The notes: generated by a model not told the origin, from the sequence alone. A DNA stretch of 64,000 nt from Streptomyces parvus (GCF_032121415.1 NZ_CP135079.1:2976001-3040000), one strand, 5' to 3'; positions 10,232 to 19,246 are shown, numbered from the stretch's first letter. Made by a program: numbers and translations.

Positions 10232-10711
10232 CTATCGCCCGCTCTCCGGGGTCGCGTCATCGGTCGGGGCGTCATCTCCGGCGGCGCCGGCGGTCGGTTC
10301 CGCGGGGCTGCCCGGGGTGGTTTCGGTCGGACCGGGGGCGGTTCCCGTGAGATTGGGGGAAACCATACGAACGGCGTCCTGCAGTGCTTCGCGCTGCTCG
10401 GCGGACATCATCCCGAAGAACGCGACAAGCGCTGCGGCGGGGTTGTCGCTCTGTGACCAGGCTTCGTTCATCAGTGCGGCCGAGTAGGCGGCCCTGGTGG
10501 AGACGGCCGTATATCGATAGGCGCGGCCGTCGACTTCCCTGCGGACCCAGCCCTTCTGATGGAGATTGTCCATTACCGTCATCACGGTCGTGTACGCGAT
10601 GGACCGTTCCCGCTGGAGGTCCTCAAGGACTTCCCGCACCGTGACCGGTCGGTTCCATTGCCAGACGCGCGTCATCACGGCGTCTTCGAGGTCTCCCAAT
10701 TGACGGGGCAC
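10232..10711 (-). CDS. BlaI/MecI/CopY-family transcriptional repressor
   Basis: A 159-residue winged-helix protein: LGDLEDAVMTRVWQWNRPVTVREVLEDL, then SIAYTTVMTVMDNLHQKGWV (recognition region) and REVDGRAYRYTAVSTR (wing), with a helical dimerisation half. BlaI proteins repress as dimers and are classically inactivated by a BlaR1/MecR1 protease, but no such partner is nearby. The GTG at 10711 fits the family N-terminus. A TAAAGT hexamer sits 6 nt upstream, so the mRNA is predicted leaderless. The last 40 residues are an Ala/Pro/Thr-rich tail. Its adjacent partner is the GNAT gene. Confidence 0.9.
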   Translation of the reverse strand: MPRQLGDLEDAVMTRVWQWNRPVTVREVLEDLQRERSIAYTTVMTVMDNLHQKGWVRREVDGRAYRYTAVSTRAAYSAALMNEAWSQSDNPAAALVAFFGMMSAEQREALQDAVRMVSPNLTGTAPGPTETTPGSPAEPTAGAAGDDAPTDDATPESGR

Positions 10712-10717
10712 GCGATC

Positions 10718-10723
10718 ACTTTA
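10718..10723 (-). promoter_or_regulatory. -10 hexamer of the BlaI-type gene (leaderless)
   Basis: TAAAGT on the minus strand lies 6 nt before the GTG at 10711. It sits inside CACTAAAGTG, which has CACT/AGTG half sites, so the repressor could autoregulate here (inference). Confidence 0.55.
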
Positions 10724-10842
10724 GTGCCAGATGTCCCGAATGGTCGGCTCTTTACGCAGCAAAAAGCGCACGGCTCTCGACGAGTCGCGCACTCGGGGTC
10801 GCGCGCCGGGAAGACGCGGGGCGGGGGTCGCCGCTCCCGCGG

Positions 10843-11022
10843 TCAGACATTCTCCGGACGAGCGGTCTGCTTTGCGGATTCCGCGCGGGCGATCGCCGCG
10901 TCCACCGCGTCGTCCTCCTTGGACTTGTTCGGACCGCCCTGGCTCTTGACGATGATCACGATCAGGGAGACGAAGAAGACGGCCATCACCACGGGGGGCA
11001 CAAGCGCGGATACGTAGTCCAT
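10843..11022 (-). CDS. Small single-pass membrane protein, unknown function
   Basis: A 59-residue protein. After MDYVSALVPP comes one hydrophobic helix (VVMAVFFVSLIVIIV, about residues 11-25), then a charged tail with GGPNKSKEDDAVDAAIARAE. It looks like a small bitopic protein with a cytoplasmic Lys/Asp/Ala-rich helix. The codon pattern is strongly GC-biased at third positions and the frame has clean ends, supporting a real gene despite a weak ribosome-binding site. I do not recognise the family. Confidence 0.65.
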   Translation of the reverse strand: MDYVSALVPPVVMAVFFVSLIVIIVKSQGGPNKSKEDDAVDAAIARAESAKQTARPENV

Positions 11023-11103
11023 GCCGTCCAGAGTAGCGAGCCCGGAACGGCCGGACGCGGCGACCTCCCGGTGGAGGCCGCCGCGTCGGGGAGCACCGGA
11101 GGG

Positions 11104-11688
11104 TCAGCCGGCCGCCCGCTCCTCGGACGGGGGCGGTGCGGGCCGTCGGCGCGGCGGGAAGACCTCGGAGGGCTTGGGCATGGGGCGGTCGCCGGGCTTC
11201 TGCGGCTTGCCGGGCGCGGCCGGGGTGCTGGGCCGTTCCGGCTCCCGGGAGGCCGCGCGGCCGCCGGGCAGGGCGAGCAGTCGGCTGCGGGGGCCGGGGG
11301 CCGCGGCGCCGGCGGAGCGGCCGGCGAGCCGGGCGCGCACGGAGCGCTCGGCGAGCACCTGGCAGCGCTCCAGGAGGGCCGCCGCGAGCGGTCCGCCGCG
11401 CAGGGCCCGCAGGGCGGCCAGATCGTCCGGGCGGGGGTCGTAGCCGGCCGCCAGGGCGTCCTGGAGCAGCTCCAGATAGCCGGCGGCGGAGCCGGGGAGG
11501 GCGCTGCGGTAGCGGGCGAGGTCGGCGAGGAGGAACGCTCGCAGCCGACCCGCCTCGCCGACCGCCTCGTCCACGGAGCCCGCGAGCCGCAGGCAGTCCT
11601 GGACGTCCTCGTCGGACAGGGGCATGGGGTGGAGGGCGATGGCGAGGGCACGTCGGAGCACCCGCAGCTCGTCCGCGCTGAACGCCAT
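11104..11688 (-). CDS. Uncharacterised actinobacterial protein with helical N-terminus
   Basis: A 194-residue protein of unknown function. Residues 1-120 are predicted all-helical (MAFSADELRVLRRALAIALHP, then DVQDCLRLAGSVDEAVGEAGRLRAF and LLQDALAAGYDPRPDDLAALRAL), and residues 120-194 are a Pro/Arg/Ala-rich disordered tail. No signal peptide, membrane segment or catalytic motif is seen. The ATG at 11688 follows GAGG; an in-frame ATG at 11718 would add ten residues but has no ribosome-binding site. Confidence 0.65.
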   Translation of the reverse strand: MAFSADELRVLRRALAIALHPMPLSDEDVQDCLRLAGSVDEAVGEAGRLRAFLLADLARYRSALPGSAAGYLELLQDALAAGYDPRPDDLAALRALRGGPLAAALLERCQVLAERSVRARLAGRSAGAAAPGPRSRLLALPGGRAASREPERPSTPAAPGKPQKPGDRPMPKPSEVFPPRRRPAPPPSEERAAG

Positions 11689-11847
11689 GCCGCCTCGTGA
11701 ACCGTAGGGCGTGGGCATAACGCGACAATACGTGCTAAATGGACAAAATCCGTTTAACTGGTCGTCGGTGGCGCGGCGTGGCAGAACGGTCCGACGGCCG
11801 CGGCCCCGGCCGTTCCCGCAGGTACGCCGGGGTCTTGTGCGGCCCCC

Positions 11848-12645
11848 CTAGGCGCGGGACACGTTCCGCTCGTAGACCAGGCGCAGCCCGATGAGCGTCA
11901 GCCACGGCTCGTGCTCGTCGATGGCCGAGGACTCCCCCAACACCATCGGAGCAAGGCCGCCCGTCGCGATGACGGTGACGTCGTCCGGGTCGGCGGCCAG
12001 CTCCTTCTTCATCCGGGCCACCACCCCGTCGACCTGGCCCGCGAAGCCGTAGATGATGCCGGACTGCATGGCCTCGACGGTGTTCTTGCCGATCACGCTG
12101 CGCGGCCGGGCCAGCTCGATCTTGCGGAGCTGGGCGCCCCGGACGCCGAGCGCCTCGACCGAGATCTCGATGCCGGGGGCGATCACCCCGCCCGCGTACT
12201 CGCCGCGCGGGGAGACCGCGTCGAAGGTGGTGGCGGTGCCGAAGTCCACGACGATCGCCGGGCCCCCGTACAGCTCGACGGCGGCGACCGCGTTGATGAT
12301 GCGGTCCGCGCCGACCTCCTTGGGGTTGTCCATCAGGATCGGCACGCCCGTCTTGACCCCGGGCTCGACCAGCACGGCGGGGACGTCGCCGTAGTAGCGG
12401 CGGGTGACCTCGCGCAGCTCGTGCAGGACCGAGGGGACGGTGGCGCAGATCGCGATGCCCTCGATGCCGTCGCCCAGCTCCATGCCGAGCAGCGGGTGCA
12501 TGCCCATCAGGCCCTGGAGCAGGACGGCCAGCTCGTCCGCGGTGCGGCGGGCGTCGGTGGAGATCCGCCAGTGCTCGACGATCTCCTCGCCGTCGAAGAG
12601 GCCGAGGACCGTGTGCGTGTTGCCGACGTCGATGGTGAGCAGCAT
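11848..12645 (-). CDS. coaX: Type III pantothenate kinase
   Basis: A 265-residue CoaX. The ASKHA phosphate motifs are present: DVGNTHTVLGLFD at the N-terminus, GADRIINAVAA in the middle and VDFGTATTFDAVS, with IATGGLAP near the end. The enzyme phosphorylates pantothenate, the first step of CoA synthesis, with ATP and a monovalent cation; type III enzymes are not feedback-inhibited by CoA. Its ATG at 12645 overlaps the nadC stop (ATGA), making it the last, translationally coupled gene of the DUF2520-panC-nadB-nadC-coaX cluster. Confidence 0.96.
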   Translation of the reverse strand: MLLTIDVGNTHTVLGLFDGEEIVEHWRISTDARRTADELAVLLQGLMGMHPLLGMELGDGIEGIAICATVPSVLHELREVTRRYYGDVPAVLVEPGVKTGVPILMDNPKEVGADRIINAVAAVELYGGPAIVVDFGTATTFDAVSPRGEYAGGVIAPGIEISVEALGVRGAQLRKIELARPRSVIGKNTVEAMQSGIIYGFAGQVDGVVARMKKELAADPDDVTVIATGGLAPMVLGESSAIDEHEPWLTLIGLRLVYERNVSRA

Positions 12646-13712
12646 CAGACGTCGGCCCCGTCCCCGGCGGAGGGGGACGCGTCCGCGTCGCGGAAGTCCA
12701 GGCCGATGTCGAGGATCGGCGAGGAGTGGGTGAGCGCGCCGACCGCGAGATAGTCGACGCCCGCGTCGGCGTAGGCGCGGGCCGATTCGAGGGTGAGGCG
12801 CCCCGACGACTCCAGGATCGCCCGGCCGTCGACCAGGGCGACCGCCTCGGCGGTCTCGGCCGGGGTGAAGTTGTCCAGCAGGATCAGGTCGACGCCCGCG
12901 TCCAGCACCTCGCGGACCTGCTCCATCGTGTCGACCTCGACCTCGATGGGCAGCTCGGGGAACTCGGCGCGCACGCGCTTGAACGCCTCCGCGACGCCTC
13001 CCGCGGCGATCACGTGGTTGTCCTTGACCAGGGCCGCGTCGGAGAGCGACATCCGGTGGTTGACGCCGCCACCGCAGCGCACCGCGTACTTCTCCAGCGC
13101 GCGCAGGCCCGCCGTCGTCTTGCGGGTGTCGCGGACCTTGGCCTTGGAGCCCTCCAGCGCGTCCGCCCAGGCACGGGTGGCGGTCGCGATGCCGGAGAGG
13201 CGGCAGAGCAGGTTCAGCGCGCTGCGCTCGCCGGTCAGCAGGTCGCGGGTGCGGGTGGTGACGGTCAGCAGCTTCTGGCCGGGGACGATCCGGTCGCCGT
13301 CCTCGACGTGCCGCTCGACCTCGAACTCCTCGGTGCAGACGATCGACAGGACCGCCTCGGCGACCCGGAGCCCGGCGACCACGCCGGCCTCCCGGGCGGT
13401 GAAGTCACCGGTGATCACGGCGTCCTCGGGGACGGTCGCCACGGTCGTGACGTCCACCCCGCCGTCGAGGTCCTCCTCGATCGCCACATGCGCGACGTCC
13501 TCGACCTGGACCGGGTCGAGCCCCGCCTCGGCCAGCAGCAGGGCGAGCGCGGGGTCGAGGCCGCACTCCAGGGCGTCGGGGTCGAAGCCGTCGCCACAGC
13601 CGCAGCCGTCGCCGCAGCCGCCTTCCGCCGGTGCGGACGCTGCGGGCGCGCCGACGCTGATCAGCGGTACGTCCACGGGAGTGGGGCGCGGATTCTCTTC
13701 GGGCGTGCTCAC
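12645..13712 (-). CDS. nadC: Nicotinate-nucleotide pyrophosphorylase (carboxylating)
   Basis: A 355-residue enzyme converting quinolinate and PRPP to nicotinate mononucleotide, CO2 and pyrophosphate. The catalytic core carries TRKTTAGLRALEKYAVRCGGG, HRMSLSDAALVKDNH and EVEVDTMEQ. It is longer than the roughly 280-residue family core because of about 65 extra N-terminal residues. These include a Gly/Cys cluster with Cys33, Cys37, Cys39 and Cys50, which might bind metal (inference). The GTG at 13712 follows GAGGAG. A 151-nt C/A-rich spacer separates it from nadB, so it is not coupled to nadB as the other cluster genes are to each other. Confidence 0.96.
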   Translation of the reverse strand: MSTPEENPRPTPVDVPLISVGAPAASAPAEGGCGDGCGCGDGFDPDALECGLDPALALLLAEAGLDPVQVEDVAHVAIEEDLDGGVDVTTVATVPEDAVITGDFTAREAGVVAGLRVAEAVLSIVCTEEFEVERHVEDGDRIVPGQKLLTVTTRTRDLLTGERSALNLLCRLSGIATATRAWADALEGSKAKVRDTRKTTAGLRALEKYAVRCGGGVNHRMSLSDAALVKDNHVIAAGGVAEAFKRVRAEFPELPIEVEVDTMEQVREVLDAGVDLILLDNFTPAETAEAVALVDGRAILESSGRLTLESARAYADAGVDYLAVGALTHSSPILDIGLDFRDADASPSAGDGADV

Positions 13713-13863
13713 GGTGTCGGCTCCTCGGGGGCGTGGCGGGTGGTGCGGGTGCGACTGGTGCTTCGGGTGGTGCCGGTGGTGCGTGTGTTGTTGCGTGCGG
13801 TGCCGGGTGTGGTGCCTGTGCTGCTCCGCGGGTGCGGCGGAGCGGCTGCTTCCAGCAGTCTGC

Positions 13864-15555
13864 TCAATCCGACGGGCGTACGGGCGGGAATGCGGCGGTC
13901 TCCGTGCGGTGGACGACCGGGGTGCGGTCCGGTCCGATGCGGACGACCAGGTGGCGGCGGCCGTGGGCGTCGTCGCGGTCGGGCCGGTCCTCCCGCCAGT
14001 GGCAGCCTCGGGTCTCCTCGCGTTCCCTGGCGGCGGCCACCAGGACCCGGGAGACCAGGAGCAGGTTGGTGACCTCCCAGGCGTCGACCCCCGGGACGAC
14101 CGCCTTGGCTCCGTCCGCCTCCGCGGCGGCGGCGGCCTCGCGGTGCAGGGCCTCCAGCCCCTCGGCCGCGGCGCCCAGGGAACCGGCGGAGCGCAGGACT
14201 CCGGCGCCCCGGGTCATCGTGCGCTGGACCGCCGTACGGGCCTCGGGGGACAGCAGCGGGACGAGGTCGTCCGCGTCACGGGAGGCCTCCACCGGTTCGG
14301 TGCGGGGCGGGCGGGCCTCGGCGATGTCGGCGGCGATGCGCTCGGCGAAGACCAGGCCCTCCAGCAGGGAGTTGGACGCGAGCCGGTTGGCCCCGTGCAC
14401 TCCGGTGCAGGCGACCTCGCCGCAGGCGTACAGGCCGGGGACGGTGGTGCGGCCCCGCAGGTCGGTGCGGACGCCGCCGGAGGCGTAGTGCGCGGCCGGG
14501 GCGACCGGGATCGGCTCGGTCACCGGGTCGATGCCGTGGGACCGGCAGGCGGCCAGGATGGTGGGGAAACGCTGCTCCCACATGGCCGCCCCGAAGTGCC
14601 GGGCGTCCAGATACATGTGCTCGGCGCCCGTCTCGTGCATCCGGCGCGTGATGCCCTTGGCGACGATGTCGCGCGGGGCCAGCTCGGCCAGCTCGTGCTG
14701 TCCGAGCATGAAGCGGACGCCGTCGGCGTCGACGAGATGCGCGCCCTCGCCCCGTACGGCTTCGGAGACCAGCGGCTGCTGGCCCTCGGAGTCCGCACCG
14801 AGGAAGAGAACCGTGGGGTGGAACTGGACGAACTCCAGGTCGGAGACCTCAGCCCCGGCCCGCAGGGCGAGCGCGACCCCGTCGCCGGTGGAGACGGGGG
14901 GGTTGGTGGTGGCGGAGAAGACCTGGCCCATGCCGCCGGTGGCGAGGACCACGGAGGGGGCCCGGACCGCGCCGACGCCGTCGTGCTGCCCCTCGCCCAT
15001 GACGTGCAGCGAGACGCCCGCCGTACGGCCTTCGGCGTCCGTGAGCAGGTCCAGGACGAGCGCGTTCTCGATGGTGTGGAGGGCGGCCTCGCGGACCGCC
15101 TCGACCAGGGCGCGGGAGATCTCCGCGCCGGTCGCGTCGCCGCCCGCGTGGGCGATGCGGCGGCGGTGGTGGCCGCCCTCGCGGGTGAGTGCGATGTCGC
15201 CGCTGTCGGTGGTGTCGAAGTGGGCGCCGGTGGTGATCAGCCGGCGTACGGCGTCGGGGCCCTCGGTGACCAGGGTGCGGACGGCCTCCTCGTCGCAGAG
15301 GCCCGCGCCCGCGACGAGGGTGTCGTCGAGGTGCTGCTCGGGGGTGTCGCCCTCGCCGAGCGCCGCCGCGATGCCGCCCTGGGCCCAGCGGGTCGAGCCG
15401 TCGTCCAGGCGGGCCTTGGTGACGACGACGGTGTCCAGGCCGGCGTCGGCGCAGCGCAGGGCTGCGGTGAGCCCGGCGACGCCGGAGCCGACCACCACGA
15501 CGTCCGCGTCGATGGACCAGCCGGGGGCGGGGGCGGTCAGCCGTATTCCGGTCAC
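13864..15555 (-). CDS. nadB: L-aspartate oxidase
   Basis: A 563-residue flavoprotein oxidising L-aspartate to iminoaspartate, the first step of de novo NAD synthesis. The FAD dinucleotide motif is [16 protein letters not shown] (near residues 18-33). The succinate-dehydrogenase-like active-site region includes [17 protein letters not shown] and [15 protein letters not shown], and the C-terminal helical domain is present. The GTG at 15555 overlaps the panC stop as GTGA. The quinolinate synthase gene nadA is not in the window, so the pathway depends on a gene elsewhere. Confidence 0.96.
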   Translation of the reverse strand: MTGIRLTAPAPGWSIDADVVVVGSGVAGLTAALRCADAGLDTVVVTKARLDDGSTRWAQGGIAAALGEGDTPEQHLDDTLVAGAGLCDEEAVRTLVTEGPDAVRRLITTGAHFDTTDSGDIALTREGGHHRRRIAHAGGDATGAEISRALVEAVREAALHTIENALVLDLLTDAEGRTAGVSLHVMGEGQHDGVGAVRAPSVVLATGGMGQVFSATTNPPVSTGDGVALALRAGAEVSDLEFVQFHPTVLFLGADSEGQQPLVSEAVRGEGAHLVDADGVRFMLGQHELAELAPRDIVAKGITRRMHETGAEHMYLDARHFGAAMWEQRFPTILAACRSHGIDPVTEPIPVAPAAHYASGGVRTDLRGRTTVPGLYACGEVACTGVHGANRLASNSLLEGLVFAERIAADIAEARPPRTEPVEASRDADDLVPLLSPEARTAVQRTMTRGAGVLRSAGSLGAAAEGLEALHREAAAAAEADGAKAVVPGVDAWEVTNLLLVSRVLVAAAREREETRGCHWREDRPDRDDAHGRRHLVVRIGPDRTPVVHRTETAAFPPVRPSD

Positions 15556-16571
15556 GTCAGGGCTCCGAAGGTGAGGGGGATGTTGTCGATGAGGCGGGTG
15601 TTCCCGACCCGGGCCGCGACGGCGAGGATCGCCTCCCCGCTCTCGCGGTCGTCCGGGATCTCGGTGAAGTCCGCCGGGTCCACCAGGGCCAGGTAGTCCA
15701 GGACGAGCGGAACGCTGTTCCGGGCGGCGGCCTCGTCCAGGATGGTCCGGGCGGCGGCGCGGACGGCGGCGGGCGCCCCGCCCGGCCGGACCAGCGCCAC
15801 GGCCTGGGCGTCGGCGGCGGCCCGGGCCTCGCCGAGCCTGTTGAGCCCGGCGGCCCGGTCGCCGCCGGGCGCGGTGGCCCTGGCCCGCTCGTGCAGGGCC
15901 TGCTGGGCGGCGAGCCGGTCCCGGGCCGCGAACAGGGCGCGGGGCAGGGCGAGGGCGGTGTGCCGCTCGGGCGGGGAGAGGAAGCGGTTGCGGCTGGAGA
16001 GCGCGAGGCCGTCCGCGTCCCGGACGGTGGGGACGCCGGTGATCCGGACGCCGAAATTCAGGTCCCGGACCATACGGCGGATCAGGGCGAGCTGCTGGGC
16101 GTCCTTCTGCCCGTAGAACGCCTCGTCGGGGCGGGTGAGGTGGAGGAGCTTGGCGACGACGGTGAGCATCCCGTCGAAGTGCCCGGGGCGGGACGCTCCT
16201 TCGAGGCGCTCGCCCATCGGGCCCGCGGTGATCCGGACCTGGGGCTCGCCCCCCGGGTAGACCTCGTCGACGCCGGGGGCGAAGACCGCGTCGGCGCCCG
16301 CCGCCGCGGCGGTCTCCAGGTCTGCGTCCAGGGTGCGCGGATAGCGCTCCAGGTCGGCGGCCTCGCCGAACTGGAGCGGGTTCACGAAGACGGTGACCAC
16401 GACCTGCCCGTCCGGTCCGGCCGCTTCGCGGGCCGCGCGGATCAGGGTGGCGTGGCCCTCGTGCAGCGCGCCCATCGTCATGACGACGGCCCGCTCGGCC
16501 CCGGCGGGGCGGGGCAGCGCGTCCAGCTCGGCGGCCGTGCGAAGGAGGGCCGGCCGCATCGTGCGGGTCAT
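15552..16571 (-). CDS. panC: Pantothenate synthetase (pantoate--beta-alanine ligase)
   Basis: A 339-residue PanC. The nucleotide-binding HxGH motif is in [13 protein letters not shown], the pantoate/ATP region in [18 protein letters not shown], and the KDxQQ motif in [16 protein letters not shown], with [13 protein letters not shown] behind. It joins pantoate and beta-alanine using ATP via a pantoyl adenylate. It is somewhat longer than the usual 280-300 residues because of an Ala-rich insertion around residues 215-265. The ATG at 16571 overlaps the upstream DUF2520 stop (ATGA). Confidence 0.96.
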   Translation of the reverse strand: MTRTMRPALLRTAAELDALPRPAGAERAVVMTMGALHEGHATLIRAAREAAGPDGQVVVTVFVNPLQFGEAADLERYPRTLDADLETAAAAGADAVFAPGVDEVYPGGEPQVRITAGPMGERLEGASRPGHFDGMLTVVAKLLHLTRPDEAFYGQKDAQQLALIRRMVRDLNFGVRITGVPTVRDADGLALSSRNRFLSPPERHTALALPRALFAARDRLAAQQALHERARATAPGGDRAAGLNRLGEARAAADAQAVALVRPGGAPAAVRAAARTILDEAAARNSVPLVLDYLALVDPADFTEIPDDRESGEAILAVAARVGNTRLIDNIPLTFGALT

Positions 16572-17518
16572 CGGGTCTCCCCCGGTCCGGGGCCGCCGGG
16601 GCGGCGCTCCTGGTCGGCCAGGACGACGAGGAGGTCCTCGGCCAGCTCGGCCTTGAGCAGGCCGTGGGCGAGCGCCCGGTCGGCCGTGGCGCGGGCCATC
16701 GCGACATATCCGGCCACCGCCTGCGGGGCGTGGGCGCGCAGCTCACCGATGTGGGCGGCGACCGTGCCCGCGTCCCCGCGGGCGACCGGGCCGGTCAGCG
16801 CGGCGTCGCCGGAGCGCAGGGCGTTGTCCAGGGCGGCGCCGAGCAGCGGGCCGAGCATCCGGTCGGGGGCGGCGACCCCGGCCCTGGCCAGCAGCTCCAT
16901 CGACTGGGCGACCAGGGTGACCAGGTGGTTCGCACCGAGGGCGAGGGCCGCGTGGTAGAGCGGACGCGCCTCCTCGGCGATCCACTCGGGCTCGCCGCCC
17001 ATCTCGATGACCAGGGCCTCGGCCGCGAGCCGCAGCTCGTCGGGGGCGGTGACGCCGAAGGAGCAACCGGCGAGCCGCTGGACGTCCACGGCGGTGCCGG
17101 TGAACGTCATCGCGGGGTGCAGCGCGAGCGGCAGCGCCCCGGCCCGCAGCGCGGGGTCCAGCACGCGTGTCCCGTACCGCCCGGAGGTGTGGACGAGGAG
17201 CTGGCCCGGCCGTACGGCGCCGGTCTCGACGAGGCCCTCGACCAGCGTGGGCAGCACATCGTCGGGGACGGTCAGGAGCACCAGCTCGGCGCGGGCCAGC
17301 ACCTCGGCGGGCTCCACCAGGGGCACGTCGGGGAGCAGCGCCGCCGCGCGGCGGCGGGAGGCGTCGGAGACGCCGGACACGGCGACCGGGCGGTGCCCGG
17401 CGAGCTGGAGCGAGGCGGCGAGGGCGGGTCCGACCCGGCCCGCGCCGACGACGCCGACCGTGAGACGGGCGGGGCGGTCCCTCGCGTCGAGGGGTTCCTT
17501 CGAAACTGATGCGTTCAC
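16568..17518 (-). CDS. Rossmann-fold DUF2520 protein (ketopantoate reductase-like)
   Basis: A 316-residue protein with an N-terminal NAD(P)-binding motif ([23 protein letters not shown]) and a C-terminal helical DUF2520 domain including HPAMTFTG and [19 protein letters not shown]. The two-domain layout is that of 6-phosphogluconate dehydrogenase and ketopantoate reductase relatives. It heads the panC-nadB-nadC-coaX cluster and overlaps panC by ATGA, so a role as an alternative ketopantoate reductase is attractive but unproven. The GTG at 17518 fits the family N-terminus and has GGAAGG upstream. Confidence 0.88.
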   Translation of the reverse strand: MNASVSKEPLDARDRPARLTVGVVGAGRVGPALAASLQLAGHRPVAVSGVSDASRRRAAALLPDVPLVEPAEVLARAELVLLTVPDDVLPTLVEGLVETGAVRPGQLLVHTSGRYGTRVLDPALRAGALPLALHPAMTFTGTAVDVQRLAGCSFGVTAPDELRLAAEALVIEMGGEPEWIAEEARPLYHAALALGANHLVTLVAQSMELLARAGVAAPDRMLGPLLGAALDNALRSGDAALTGPVARGDAGTVAAHIGELRAHAPQAVAGYVAMARATADRALAHGLLKAELAEDLLVVLADQERRPGGPGPGETR

Positions 17519-17686
17519 GCGGCGATGGCCTTCCGTTCCAGTCCGCGGGGGGTACCGGACGACTTCTCTGCATGCTACGCCAGCGTTTCGGGGAAGCCCC
17601 GCCCCCGCCCACAGCCTGTGGATAACTTTCCGGGCGGGACGGAATACCGCGGGCGCGCCGCCGGAGGTCCGGGTGATGATCGTCCC

Positions 17687-18850
17687 ATGGCGACCATGGA
17701 TGAGCAGGAGCAGCGGCGGCGCAGGCTGACCGCTTGGCGGGGTGCGCGGCGGGTGCTGGCCCGGGTGGGCGCGGACGGCTCGCTGGGCGAACGGCTGGCG
17801 GCGCTGGCCGCCGACGCCCCGTCCGTACACGATCCGAACGACTGGACCGATGTGTACGGCGGCGGGGTCGTCGCCGATCTGGAACGGCGGACGGCACGGC
17901 TGCTGGGGATGGAGGCGGCGGCGTTCTTCCCGACCGGGACGATGGCCCAGCAGGTCGCGCTGCGGTGCTGGGCGGGGCGTACGGGCAACGCGACGGTGGC
18001 GCTGCATCCGCTGTCCCACCCGGAGGTGCACGAGGGCGGGGCGCTGGGGGTGGTGAGCGGGCTGCGCACGGTGCATCCGACGTCGGAGCCGAGGCTGCCG
18101 GACCCCGAGGAGGTCCGGGAGTTTCCCGAGCCGTTCGGCACGCTGATGCTGGAGCTGCCGTTGCGGGACGCCGGGTTCGTCCTGCCGTCCTGGGAGGAGC
18201 TGACGGCGGTGGTGGATGCGGCCCGGGAGCGGGACGCGGTCGTCCACTTCGACGGGGCGCGGCTGTGGGAGTGCGGTCCGCACTTCGGGCGGGAGCTGGC
18301 GGAGATCGCGGGGCTGGCGGACAGCGTGTACGTGTCCTTCTACAAGTCGCTGGACGGGCTGTCGGGGGCGGTGCTGGCGGGGCCTTCGACGCTGGTGGAG
18401 GAGGCGCGGGTGTGGCGCCACCGGTACGGGGGTCAGCTCTTCCAGCAGTTCCCGGCGGCGCTGTCCGCCCTGCTGGGGCTGGAGCGGGAGCTGCCGCGCC
18501 TTCCGTCGTACGTGGCCCACGCGAAGGTGGTGGCCGGGGCGCTGGCGGAGGGGTTCGCGGCGGCGGGGGTGCCGTGGTCCCGGGTGCATCCGGAGCCGCC
18601 GCACACGCACCAGTTCCAGGTCTGGCTGCCGTACGGGACGGAGGTGCTGGACGAGGCGTCGGTACGGCAGGCGGAGGAGACGGGGGTGGCCCTCTTCCGG
18701 CGCTGGTTCGCGGGGACGGGCGGGGCGGGGCTGCCGCCCGGGACCTCGTTCACCGAGGTGACGGTGGGGGGTGCGGGGCTGGAGTGGTCGGCGGGGGATG
18801 TGCGGGATGCGGTGGCGGGGTTCGTGGGGCTCGTGCGGGGGCTCGCGTAG
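17687..18850 (+). CDS. PLP-dependent beta-eliminating lyase / threonine aldolase family
   Basis: A 387-residue fold-type I PLP enzyme. The cofactor Lys is in SVYVSFYKSLDGLSG, the aspartate contacting the pyridine nitrogen in VHFDGARLWE, and the phosphate-cup region in FFPTGTMAQQVALR. Family members cleave beta-hydroxy amino acids such as threonine to glycine and an aldehyde; the true substrate is not shown. The ATG at 17687 has GGAGG about 20 nt upstream, too far for a normal site, and a GATGAT hexamer 6 nt upstream, so a leaderless mRNA is possible. It is divergent from the DUF2520 operon. Confidence 0.85.
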   Translation: MATMDEQEQRRRRLTAWRGARRVLARVGADGSLGERLAALAADAPSVHDPNDWTDVYGGGVVADLERRTARLLGMEAAAFFPTGTMAQQVALRCWAGRTGNATVALHPLSHPEVHEGGALGVVSGLRTVHPTSEPRLPDPEEVREFPEPFGTLMLELPLRDAGFVLPSWEELTAVVDAARERDAVVHFDGARLWECGPHFGRELAEIAGLADSVYVSFYKSLDGLSGAVLAGPSTLVEEARVWRHRYGGQLFQQFPAALSALLGLERELPRLPSYVAHAKVVAGALAEGFAAAGVPWSRVHPEPPHTHQFQVWLPYGTEVLDEASVRQAEETGVALFRRWFAGTGGAGLPPGTSFTEVTVGGAGLEWSAGDVRDAVAGFVGLVRGLA

Positions 18851-18913
18851 CGCCGGGGCCGGCCCGGAGGCGGGAGCCGCTTCAGTGCCGGGGCCCCGGC
18901 CCTCCGGGTTCCG

Positions 18914-18936
18914 TCCTCAAGCACCGGACGGGCTGG
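18914..18936. repeat. Streptomyces intergenic repeat, copy 1
   Basis: TCCTCAAGCACCGGACGGGC followed by TGG matches a short element scattered through Streptomyces intergenic DNA, usually just after genes. It differs from copy 2 at two bases. The two copies start 41 bp apart, and each is next to a CCGGGGCCCCGG palindrome. Confidence 0.6.
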
Positions 18937-18954
18937 AGATGCCGGGGCCCCGGG

Positions 18955-18977
18955 TCCTCAAACGCCGGACGGGCTGG
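18955..18977. repeat. Streptomyces intergenic repeat, copy 2
   Basis: TCCTCAAACGCCGGACGGGC followed by TGG. Read on the minus strand it supplies the last codons and the TGA of the small gene at 18958-19143, which therefore ends SPSGV. Confidence 0.6.
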
Positions 18978-19143
18978 GTGGGGCGGGTGGGCTGGAGAGG
19001 CCGCGGGTCGGAGGGTGCGTCAGCCAGTGCCTGTACATGTCGCGCAGGACCTCGCGGTCGTGGCGGCCCGGGGGCGGCGGGGCGGGCTCCGAGAGCTGGG
19101 CCGCGCGGTAGGTGTCGAGCATGTGCTGCTGGATGGCGTCCAT
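18958..19143 (-). CDS. Small hypothetical protein
   Basis: A 61-residue protein, MDAIQQHMLDTYRAAQLSEP then a Pro-rich hinge and HDREVLRDMYRHWLTHPP, ending in a Pro/Ser tail. Two amphipathic helices are likely. No family is recognised. The ATG at 19143 is favoured over longer frames to 19200 because the alternative would run through the operator-like palindrome at 19182-19202. The C-terminus is encoded by an intergenic repeat, so the original stop may have been displaced. It is divergent from the DUF5937/ArsR gene. Confidence 0.5.
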   Translation of the reverse strand: MDAIQQHMLDTYRAAQLSEPAPPPPGRHDREVLRDMYRHWLTHPPTRGLSSPPAPPSPSGV

Positions 19144-19181
19144 GGCTTCAGCCTGCGCGGCTCGCGACGGACCCGCGCGTT

Positions 19182-19202
19182 GATTGACGCGCCCCGTCAA
19201 TC
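19182..19202. promoter_or_regulatory. Palindromic operator between divergent genes
   Basis: A perfect 8-bp inverted repeat, GATTGACG-N5-CGTCAATC, lies 45 bp before the start of the DUF5937/ArsR-type regulator and 39 bp before the small divergent gene. This is the position of an autoregulatory operator. Confidence 0.6.
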
Positions 19203-19246
19203 GGATCGTCGGCCCGGGCCCGTACCCCCACTATGGAGGGGTGAGC

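Noticed and set aside
18941..18952. Restriction-type palindrome CCGGGGCCCCGG as a recombination site
   Set aside because: GC palindromes of this length are common in this genome and no integrase or tRNA is nearby.
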